From: Candidatus Obscuribacterales bacterium
Lineage (GTDB): Bacteria; Cyanobacteriota; Vampirovibrionia; Obscuribacterales; Obscuribacteraceae
Direction: 5' to 3'
NCBI GenBank assembly: GCA_020054205.1
Contig: JAGVLS010000006.1
Coordinates: forward strand, 1 to 50,574
DNA: 50,574 nucleotides
Shown here: piece by piece, positions 25,917-33,650 of the stretch
Layout: each line of letters starts with the position of its first letter
How positions within the stretch are numbered: position 1 is the stretch's first letter
The notes under the pieces: generated by a model
Told to the model about the DNA's origin: nothing
Databases searched by the model: none
Seen by the model: only the letters and a program-made list of their open reading frames with translations
Program-made: the position numbers and the translations under genes

Positions 25917-26864
25917 ATGCTTAAAAACCGCACGAAGATGGCATGTCTCTTTTACAAATCAGCAATCTTGGCAGCTGTGATTTTGCAGTTATTGTATTTG
26001 CCCATGGCTAAAGCAAAAGCTGTTTCAGATGAGGAGCTTTTAAGGACAGTCGGAAATCAGCTTTATATCAAGAAAAATTGGACTGGTGCCAGTATTGTTT
26101 TCCAGAAGCTCATAGAAATTTCCCCACAGGATTATTTTGCTCGCGAAAAATTGGTGAAGGTGCTGCTTGCAGATGGTAAAGCAGCGCAGGCCGTTGATAT
26201 GGCCAAATCACTTGTAGCAATGCAATTGAAGGAGCCAGAGTCACACTATCTGCTAGGTAAATGCGTCGAGCAGATAGGGAATTATAAAGAAGCGTTAAAA
26301 GAGTATAAACAAGCGCATGTCCTGTGTTCAGCCAATCTTAACTATGTAATTGCCATAGTTGGTGTCTACAAAAAAACAGGACGTGCCTCAGATGCTATTG
26401 ATCTTCTTAAACTTACTTTGCCAAAGCATCAGCAATTGAGTTTATTATGGGGATACTTGTTTGAGAGTGCAGTAGATGCTCGCAACATGGATATTGCCCA
26501 CGAATCGCTAGAGCAATTCTGTCGGCTGATCAGGCAAGAAAGGGCTACTCAAGAACAAAAGAACAATCTTATAGCCTCTGGATGGCGTATGATCTCACTT
26601 GATTGTTGGCGCGCTTCAAGCTATAGAGATCAATTGTTGCTGTGTTATTCGTTAGATGAACCTTGGCCGGCGGATTGTCTGATTGAAGTTGCAAAGAAAA
26701 AATTTCTTGATGCGCCTGATGTCTTTATTGCCCTTAGTCAGGCAATATCTGATAATGCAAAGACTGCTAGGACGCAATCAAACATAGAATCTTGGAACAA
26801 CATTAAGAAACGAATTGAATATATACGAAAACAAGCTGAGAAACAAAAACTTGCTTCAACCTAG
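25917..26864 (+). CDS. Secreted TPR protein
   Basis: A signal peptide (1-35, ending KAKA) precedes four to five TPR units over residues 40-190, for example ASIVFQKLIEISPQDYFAR and ALKEYKQAHVLCSANLNYV, then a C-terminal helical region (200-310) without a match. It overlaps the next gene's TTG start by 50 bases, so the two are translationally coupled or the downstream start is later. The context points to a periplasmic assembly module with the downstream membrane protein. Confidence 0.7.
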   Translation: MLKNRTKMACLFYKSAILAAVILQLLYLPMAKAKAVSDEELLRTVGNQLYIKKNWTGASIVFQKLIEISPQDYFAREKLVKVLLADGKAAQAVDMAKSLVAMQLKEPESHYLLGKCVEQIGNYKEALKEYKQAHVLCSANLNYVIAIVGVYKKTGRASDAIDLLKLTLPKHQQLSLLWGYLFESAVDARNMDIAHESLEQFCRLIRQERATQEQKNNLIASGWRMISLDCWRASSYRDQLLLCYSLDEPWPADCLIEVAKKKFLDAPDVFIALSQAISDNAKTARTQSNIESWNNIKKRIEYIRKQAEKQKLAST

Positions 26865-27780
26865 CATTAATCACCCAATAATATCTAAGGCAAGTGCTCT
26901 TGCCAAACAAATTTTTGCACTAATGCATAGATTTCGCTTGCCGCTGCTTTGCTGTTTTCTCCTTGTAGCTTTTGGTACTGGGTGGTATTTATTTGATAAT
27001 TATAAAAAAACAGATCCCATTATGGTATCCAAAGAATTTCTTGCCAAAATTGCACAAGGGGATATCAAAACAGCCAAGAGCTATTTTGGCGGAAGGTGTG
27101 CTTGTGTCATTCCAGGTGGCTGGATTTCTTATTTGATTTACAAGAGCGGACAAGAACCTAATCTTGCTTATCTGGTAGGAGCACGTTTTTCAATGGGAGA
27201 TTTTTGTAAAAAGATAGAAATGCCTGATTCCCAAGACCTACAGCAAAAACGTTGCCTGGTCACAATTCCCATTACATTTTCAGGAGATGACCGGCCATTT
27301 TTCTTGCCAGTGAAAATGGCATTTGGAAAAACTATAGAGGAATCTGAGCTTTTGCATTTTTCACACAATCCAGGTAAAGAATGGCAAAAAGGATTTACAT
27401 TACGGCTTCGACCTTCGATTTCTAAAGGTGCTATTGACCATGCTGCTATGAGCGAAACAATGAATGCAAATTCTTCTTTACTTTCTAATTATGAAAAACA
27501 AGCACAGGATTTGTTTAGACTATTGGGAAACGATGTTATTACATTCCTGCCGCCTGCAGATGCTGGACCTGTGACTCGAGGTGACAAAACCTTTTTAAAA
27601 CAATATGAAGTAGAGAAGCTATTGCCCAGAGTGCAGAAAATTAGTATTAGTTTACTCCTCGTGCAAAAGGCTGGTACACCTTATTGGTTAGTTACACAAT
27701 GCAAAAGCACCAAGCCGATCTTGCAAGTAGTTAATGGCAATTTGACTGCTTTGAAAGAACCAATTGCAAGCTCTATGTAG
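26815..27780 (+). CDS. Single-pass membrane protein, unknown periplasmic domain
   Basis: The product has a TM helix (RLPLLCCFLLVAFGTGWYLF, about residues 40-60) and a 260-residue outside region. Its start resembles the NTF2-like/DUF4878 type (VSKEFLAKIAQGDIKTAKSYF), and its middle is beta-rich. Start choice is uncertain: TTG 26815 overlaps the upstream gene, whereas an ATG at 26923 (MHRFRLPL) lies after its stop. It is probably co-transcribed with the TPR gene before it. Confidence 0.6.
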   Translation: MNIYENKLRNKNLLQPSINHPIISKASALAKQIFALMHRFRLPLLCCFLLVAFGTGWYLFDNYKKTDPIMVSKEFLAKIAQGDIKTAKSYFGGRCACVIPGGWISYLIYKSGQEPNLAYLVGARFSMGDFCKKIEMPDSQDLQQKRCLVTIPITFSGDDRPFFLPVKMAFGKTIEESELLHFSHNPGKEWQKGFTLRLRPSISKGAIDHAAMSETMNANSSLLSNYEKQAQDLFRLLGNDVITFLPPADAGPVTRGDKTFLKQYEVEKLLPRVQKISISLLLVQKAGTPYWLVTQCKSTKPILQVVNGNLTALKEPIASSM

Positions 27781-27928
27781 ATTTCATTTTTATAATATGG
27801 CATTTTCTGATAAACAATAGTGATGGTTAATTATGCGTGCTAGCATATTCAATATGATGAAATTCAATCAGTGTTATGTTGTTTAATCACTGCTAGTAAC
27901 TGCCAGTATAAGTTGGAAAAAAGCAAGA

Positions 27929-28138
27929 ATGAAGCCCATTACATTTATCTATCAAGTATTTTTGTTTAGCACTCTGGCGCTTTCTCTATCGAGTTGTCGT
28001 ACCGAAGGTGAATGCGAAGATCAAAACGACCTACGGCACTCCGCAAGTCTGCGTGCGACTTCATATGCGTACAGAGTACGGGATGCTCAGAGGCAGGCTC
28101 TTTCAGTGGGGCGGCCTGATTGTGCTAATTTGCCATAG
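27929..28138 (+). CDS. Small lipoprotein A, unknown
   Basis: A 69-residue lipoprotein with a signal peptide and the lipobox LSSC (Cys at residue 23). The mature 47 residues are charged, with EGECED near the front and SYAYRVRDAQR in the middle. The gene just downstream encodes a similar small lipoprotein, which supports both as real. No family is recognised. Confidence 0.55.
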   Translation: MKPITFIYQVFLFSTLALSLSSCRTEGECEDQNDLRHSASLRATSYAYRVRDAQRQALSVGRPDCANLP

Positions 28139-28167
28139 TCCCATATGTTATGAGGTATCCTATAATA

Positions 28168-28383
28168 ATGAAATGTAAAGATACGAATTATAAGTCAGTT
28201 GCAAAAAGTTTTGAACTAATTGCATTCTCGCTTATTCTTACCAGTATGCTTACTGCTTGTTGTAGTGAGTCAGAATATGAATATCTTTATGAAGAAACAA
28301 ACACTTACAATTCTCGAGCAATGACGTTAAGTTACCAAGCATACCGAATAGAAAACTGCTTGAGGTCGGGTCTTCCATACTGA
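28168..28383 (+). CDS. Small lipoprotein B, tandem paralogue
   Basis: A 71-residue lipoprotein starting at MKCKDTN; a less likely ATG lies at 28150. The lipobox is LTAC (followed by a second Cys). The mature part has ESEYEY and LSYQAYRI, echoing EGECED and SYAYRV of lipoprotein A 30 bases upstream, and both end in a Gly-x-Pro. They look like a diverged tandem pair. Function is unknown. Confidence 0.5.
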   Translation: MKCKDTNYKSVAKSFELIAFSLILTSMLTACCSESEYEYLYEETNTYNSRAMTLSYQAYRIENCLRSGLPY

Positions 28384-28456
28384 TTTTTTTTCTTACTAGT
28401 CTGAGTTTCACCTATAGATAGCGCAATTCTTGGCTTTTGTAACTACTGGTTGCATT

Positions 28457-30883
28457 TTATTTCACGTGAATAATAACTGGATCACTCAGATAGCTGCATA
28501 TTTGCCCAGAGGAATCGAGAGCAGCTATATGAACTTGATAGTCTGCTGTGCGGGGAAACATTGCAGCATTAAGCGTAAATGTGCCACAAAGCTGGCTCAG
28601 CATTAAAGTCTTAAGCTTCTTATCGGCAAGTTTTTTCTGTCTATATGAAGTTGTGAAATACTCCCAGTAATAATCAGGCAATGAGATTTCGACAATTACT
28701 TGTTTAGCTCCCTTTATTTTGGTGGCGTCATATTCAAATACAAGTTTTTCCTTATTTTTGGTGGTCACGTCATAAGTGCCGTTTTGGTTGCGAGTCCAGA
28801 GCAGATTTTTAGTAGATAGGGTTGGAATTTCATTAGACAAATTCAAGAACTTTACCGACTTGATATCGTAAATAGCAGATATATTTGTGAGCATAAGCCT
28901 TAAAGAGTCTAAATTACCAAAAAGACTCCAGCTAGTTATTTCTGAAAGGTGAAAGCGATATGTGTGGACATCCCCATCTTTTTCAAGCAAAGTAGCCAAA
29001 CATGTTGCCAACTGCTCATCTTTATCTAATGCCTGCTGTTTTTGGCTGCCATCCTTGTGAGCAAATTGCCACATATTAACTTGGTTGTGTAATTTTTTGG
29101 CCGACCGAACATTATCCGACCAAGAAAGTGCAAGCACGCAAGGCTTGCGGCTGCTCTTTTCGTAGCATTTGTAACCAATAGAAATTTCCAAACAGTCCAC
29201 ACTTTGTTTTTTAATTGGCTGAATTGGTATAACGCGATAAACAATAGCTCTATCAACTTGTGGAATTGGGCTTAGACGACAGTCAGTCTGGTTGGGTCCT
29301 TCCGCAGAAGAGTCTGTAAAAGTTTTTGCTGTTTTTGTATCTGCATTCCAACAAATAACTTTTGTTGTGCTATCTGCCAGCACCATATTTAGTGCTGATT
29401 TGTTAATTAAATTAGGGTTGTAGAAATATGGCTGTAATGAACCGATACGATCTGTGAGATCAGGATTACAAAATGGCCAGGCGAAAAGTCCACGTAGAAC
29501 TTCGAAAGTTGGATATAGCCCCATGTGCTTGTGCGTAACTGGGACATTCAATATTATAAGGCGGCTCTTGTTTGTCGTCTCCTTCTGTTGTCTTATTATT
29601 GCCTCTCGAAAAACTTTAGAATAGTTGGCAGCATCAGTCCAAAACTGGTTTTGTTGAAAGCTAATGATGGACAAAAAGCCGCAATAGAGGATCATTGTAA
29701 AAGCTCCTATTGCATTCAAAATTTTATATCGTTTCTCTTTGTCACAAAGCGGCAATAATAATAGCGTTACCAAAATGCAATAAGGTGCACTCAATAGATA
29801 AAATTGTCTACCACCTGCCAAACCCTCCGTTGCATTCCAGACCCTGCATACTATAGCGAATTGAATGGCTATCCAACCAGTCGTAAAGAAAAACACCCTA
29901 GCAAACCGTAGGTCCGGTTTACAAAACCACAGTCTAATTAAAGAAATAATTACCATTGAACAATTCAGCAAAGATAAAACCCCAAGATAGAAGTTGTTTT
30001 CCTGCATCATTTCAAAAGGAATAGGTAAAAATATTTTCTCGTAAGATTTGAGGCTTTGTATCCGTTCAATCCACAAAGAGTCTGTAAGAACACCGGTGAG
30101 ACCAGCATATCCGCCCAATAAAGTTTTCAAAGCATAAGTGCGCAATGCCACGTAAAAGACCAATAATCCCCAGTAAATGCTTGTCTCTTTCAATGCATTT
30201 TGAATGGTTTTTGTGATTCCTTCTGTCCCAAAACGTTCGCATATAATATAAAGAGTAAGTACTGCCGGCAATGCTGCGCCTATCTCCTTGCTCATCATTG
30301 AGCCGAAGGCACAGACATAGCTAGCTATGCTGAAATAGCGGTTGTTAGACTGCCGAGCATAAATGAATAAAAGGAAGCTAGATAAATAAAGCATTGTGCA
30401 AAAACTATCTACTCTACCAGCAATCCAAGATACTGTTTCTGCATGAAGAGGATGCACGGCAAAGAGTAGTGCGGCAAGGAAAGGGGGTAATAGCCTAGTG
30501 CTGCTATGGAGTAATTTAAAGATGGATCTGGCAACCAGAAAAAAAAGAACAGTACATACAGTATGAATGATTAAGTTGGTTAGGTGGTAACCAATTGGGT
30601 TTAGATGCCACACCAGGCAATCGAATAAATGTGGTATCACCATGAATGGACGGTAATGCAGTTCTCTAAGTTGTGATGACATCCAGGACCCTGTAAAGTT
30701 TTGCAGTAATATTAGAGGCTGAGTATGCAAAGCTTTGAAAAAATATGAGTATGCAAAATAATCGTCACTCATGAAACCGGAAACAAGCGACGGAAGATAG
30801 CACCCAATTGCGACCAAACTGAGTGTCAATATTGTTAGAAAAAAATGACTAGCAGGTATGTGTTTCTGATTGCTTTTGAGCAT
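28457..30883 (-). CDS. GT-C-fold integral membrane glycosyltransferase (TMTC-like)
   Basis: The 808-residue product has about eleven TM helices in its first 430 residues. Family marks are the DD of MSDDYFAYSYFF in the first outside loop, RELHYRPFMV, and HPLHAETVSWIAGRVD followed by SMMSKEIGAA; these are typical of lipid-linked-sugar transferases (GT-C; TMTC/GT39 relatives) that transfer a sugar from a polyprenyl phosphate at the outer face. Residues 450-808 form a beta-rich outside region. It stands alone between convergent or unlinked genes, so the acceptor (protein, lipid or glycan) is not known. Confidence 0.7.
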   Translation of the reverse strand: MLKSNQKHIPASHFFLTILTLSLVAIGCYLPSLVSGFMSDDYFAYSYFFKALHTQPLILLQNFTGSWMSSQLRELHYRPFMVIPHLFDCLVWHLNPIGYHLTNLIIHTVCTVLFFLVARSIFKLLHSSTRLLPPFLAALLFAVHPLHAETVSWIAGRVDSFCTMLYLSSFLLFIYARQSNNRYFSIASYVCAFGSMMSKEIGAALPAVLTLYIICERFGTEGITKTIQNALKETSIYWGLLVFYVALRTYALKTLLGGYAGLTGVLTDSLWIERIQSLKSYEKIFLPIPFEMMQENNFYLGVLSLLNCSMVIISLIRLWFCKPDLRFARVFFFTTGWIAIQFAIVCRVWNATEGLAGGRQFYLLSAPYCILVTLLLLPLCDKEKRYKILNAIGAFTMILYCGFLSIISFQQNQFWTDAANYSKVFREAIIRQQKETTNKSRLIILNVPVTHKHMGLYPTFEVLRGLFAWPFCNPDLTDRIGSLQPYFYNPNLINKSALNMVLADSTTKVICWNADTKTAKTFTDSSAEGPNQTDCRLSPIPQVDRAIVYRVIPIQPIKKQSVDCLEISIGYKCYEKSSRKPCVLALSWSDNVRSAKKLHNQVNMWQFAHKDGSQKQQALDKDEQLATCLATLLEKDGDVHTYRFHLSEITSWSLFGNLDSLRLMLTNISAIYDIKSVKFLNLSNEIPTLSTKNLLWTRNQNGTYDVTTKNKEKLVFEYDATKIKGAKQVIVEISLPDYYWEYFTTSYRQKKLADKKLKTLMLSQLCGTFTLNAAMFPRTADYQVHIAALDSSGQICSYLSDPVIIHVK

Positions 30884-30975
30884 GTTTAGTTATCTTTAGT
30901 CCCAAATATATTGCCACTATAAGTTAAACCCCAAAAGCCAAGCCAGGTAAGTGGTTTTAGCAATAAGATGTATAG

Positions 30976-31052
30976 TGGGGCAGATGACGGGATTCGAACC
31001 CGCGAATACCGGAACCACAATCCGGGGCCTTAACCACTTGGCGACACCTGCC
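30976..31052 (-). tRNA. tRNA-His (anticodon GTG)
   Basis: Read on the minus strand, a complete cloverleaf is visible: acceptor GCAGGTG with CATCTGC, D-arm with AAGTGGTTAAGG, anticodon stem CCGGA/TCCGG around TTGTGGT (GTG anticodon), and T-arm GCGGG-TTCGAAT-CCCGT. The extra 5' G(-1) pairs with C73, the identity mark of tRNA-His, and the gene encodes its CCA. Confidence 0.95.
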
Positions 31053-31104
31053 ACAATGGGCAGAAATAATTATACACCAGCTCTAAATTTAGGCTGAGGT
31101 TGAA

Positions 31105-31305
31105 TCAATGGCTAAGGGGATTTTTTGTTTGAGCAGTATCTAGTAAGGCTTTTAGGCTCTTAACTTTCCGTTGCAGAGCTTCTAATAATTCATCATAATC
31201 CGGATCATTTCTTTTATATGCAACCGTATACAAATCAATTTTAGGCTTTTGATATTGTTCGCCTTGTTGAGGTAGATATGTGTTGCTGTTTGTAGCTTTA
31301 TACAT
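31105..31305 (-). CDS. Small helical protein, unknown
   Basis: A 66-residue product with a Gln/Pro-rich front and a helical rear (DYDELLEALQRKVKSLKALLDTAQ) that has heptad-like leucines. The AAAGG before the ATG is very close. It may be a real small coiled-coil protein, but the support is thin. It lies between tRNA-His and FeoB. Confidence 0.35.
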   Translation of the reverse strand: MYKATNSNTYLPQQGEQYQKPKIDLYTVAYKRNDPDYDELLEALQRKVKSLKALLDTAQTKNPLSH

Positions 31306-31429
31306 CGCCTTTGCCTATGGTTGTAAATCAATGTTGCAACTGTATAACAAAATTCCGAATAATACTAATTATTTTTGAGTTCAAATTATATTTTTTACGA
31401 CTCTATTTTATACAAATAGGTTTCCAGAT

Positions 31430-33460
31430 TTATTTTAAGAAAAATATATTCGGTAATATTCTGGCTAAAGCAGTTCCAAAAGCAAATGCTGCCAGCCATG
31501 AACCAATCCAGATTGTAAAAGCTATTCTTGGTCCTCTTTCTTTGACCATGATCCCTACTGTGGCAATACAAGGGACAAATAATGTAATGACAATCATTGC
31601 TATTACTGCCTGTATGGAAGTCATAGTAACGTCAGTTAAGCCAAAAGCAGCAAAGTCTCGCCTCACCATACCCAAAATAAATGTGGTGGCAATGCGTGGA
31701 TCATTTGGGAGGCGCAACCAGCTAACAATAAATGGTTGTAGGACTTCGATAATGTAATTCATAATACCGGTCACTTCACCGACCGTAACTACTAGTCCAG
31801 CTAAAGCAAACATTGGTATTGACTCTTTAATAAAATTGAAAGATTTTTTCCAGGTTTTTTTGAAAACATTATCAATGCGAGGTAATCTCATTGGTGGCAA
31901 ATCAATCATGAGAGGTGTTGCTTTTCCAGGCATAACCATATTCAATAAAACACCTGTAAACGCTAGTATGCTGCCAATAATGGTAATGTAAATTGTCCAG
32001 GCAGTGATACCACCTGCTTTCGCTAATGTACCAGAAACTATGCCTAATTGAGCAGAGCATGGAATAGCAAGCCCAAGTAAAAATGTTGCAATTATTTTTT
32101 CACGAGTACTTGTAAGCAATCTAGTTGTAACTGTAGCCATAGTTACACAACCAAGACCTAAAATAAGTGGAATAATAGCGCGTCCATTTAAGCCAATTTT
32201 GGTAAGTGTACGATCGACAAGCACTGCTAGCCGTGGTAAATAACCAGAATCTTCTAATATGGACATGCCAAAATAAAAACCAATTACTAGAGGCATTAAC
32301 AAGCCAATCAAATAAGTAGTAGTAAGAGTTAAAATTCCATATTCACCAACTAAAGCGTTGCCTATGAATGACATTAAATTGTGATGTGACCAAAAATTGT
32401 ATTTTATTTCTTCTTTTGAAACACTATTCTTTTTTGTCTCCAACATTTTAGATGCTACTGGTGCTTTTAAAGTACCGTCTGGAAAATCAAAATGTGTCTC
32501 ACCAATAGTAATTTGGCAGGGAAATATTGATGCTGCAAATTGTTTTACATTTGGTTCCCAATAAATGCGCATACATTGCTTTTCGGTGAAATCTACTACA
32601 TTTCCTGCTACCCAAATACCAAGCAATTGGTAAAAAATAAAATAACAAACCAAAATTGATGTAATTGTTCCCCAAAATGGATCTAATAACATCTGTCCAA
32701 TTTTTTTAGAAATACTTTCTTTATGGCTTGTATGCTTTACACTTTGTTCAACTATTTTATTTACTAATTGTCGTCTTGATTTATACGTTTCAGATCGTTT
32801 ATCGATATGTGTGAGACTTTCATCGCTAGATACAACTAGTTTTTTTGATAATTCATCTCCTTCCAGAATCAAAAGCGCTATATTTTGTGGAATATTATTT
32901 GCAAGCATTGGCGAAAGCATTGGTGCAATATCAGGATTTGTTTTTCCAATAGAAGCTAATTCCAATTTTTCTTTAATAGTATCAATGCCTTTATTTTGCA
33001 CTGCTACGGTTGTGATAACAGGTATAGCTATCCACTCAGATAAAACTTGAGTATTGATTTGAATATTGCGATGAATTGCTTCATCCCACTGATTAATAAC
33101 TAAAATCATGGGTTTGCCCATATCAATTAATTGCAATGTTAGGAATAAATCTCTATCTAAGCTCAAACCAGAGACTACATTGACTATTAAATCAGCCTCA
33201 AGAATAATCTTGCGGGCAATCCTTTCTTCATCATTTAAGCTAGAAACACCATAAATTCCAGGTGTATCAATAAGATCGTGCGTGAATAATTTTCCATAAG
33301 AAACATCAATTGTGGTGCCGGGATAATTGGATATATCAACACTAAGACCAGTCAAAGCATTAAAGATTGCTGATTTACCTACATTTGGATTACCAACAAG
33401 CACGATCTTTTTGCTTTTTGACAGACTTATATGTGTTTTTTCTCTCTCGGCAATAATCAC
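31430..33460 (-). CDS. feoB: FeoB ferrous iron transporter
   Basis: The N-terminal G domain shows G1 GNPNVGKS (23-30), G2 GTT, G3 DTPG and G4 NQWD, then a helical GDI region, and then a polytopic membrane domain from about residue 265 with the duplicated gate pattern (GILTLTTTYLIGLLMPLV; GLGCVTMATVTTRLL). It imports Fe2+ across the inner membrane, gated by GTP. At 676 residues it is slightly short. No feoA or feoC lies next to it, and I see no clear Fur box. Start GTG 33460 is in frame, with an ill-defined ribosome site. Confidence 0.95.
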   Translation of the reverse strand: MIIAEREKTHISLSKSKKIVLVGNPNVGKSAIFNALTGLSVDISNYPGTTIDVSYGKLFTHDLIDTPGIYGVSSLNDEERIARKIILEADLIVNVVSGLSLDRDLFLTLQLIDMGKPMILVINQWDEAIHRNIQINTQVLSEWIAIPVITTVAVQNKGIDTIKEKLELASIGKTNPDIAPMLSPMLANNIPQNIALLILEGDELSKKLVVSSDESLTHIDKRSETYKSRRQLVNKIVEQSVKHTSHKESISKKIGQMLLDPFWGTITSILVCYFIFYQLLGIWVAGNVVDFTEKQCMRIYWEPNVKQFAASIFPCQITIGETHFDFPDGTLKAPVASKMLETKKNSVSKEEIKYNFWSHHNLMSFIGNALVGEYGILTLTTTYLIGLLMPLVIGFYFGMSILEDSGYLPRLAVLVDRTLTKIGLNGRAIIPLILGLGCVTMATVTTRLLTSTREKIIATFLLGLAIPCSAQLGIVSGTLAKAGGITAWTIYITIIGSILAFTGVLLNMVMPGKATPLMIDLPPMRLPRIDNVFKKTWKKSFNFIKESIPMFALAGLVVTVGEVTGIMNYIIEVLQPFIVSWLRLPNDPRIATTFILGMVRRDFAAFGLTDVTMTSIQAVIAMIVITLFVPCIATVGIMVKERGPRIAFTIWIGSWLAAFAFGTALARILPNIFFLK

Positions 33461-33650
33461 AGCTCTTAAGACCTAATAAGAATTCTTTACTTTGTTAGCA
33501 AAGTTTAGCAATTTAAATGAGTATTCTTCAATGGAAATAGCTATAAGGCAACAATAAGCAACATCTCTTTAAAACAGATACCCTACTGTGTTATAAATTG
33601 TCTAGAACTCCATGGCGTAGGCTTTTGACTGCGCTCAATCAGCAGTTTTT

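Noticed and set aside
33461..33650. Fur box and feoA upstream of feoB
   Set aside because: No GATAATGATAATCATTATC-like site and no small FeoA-like frame could be seen here.
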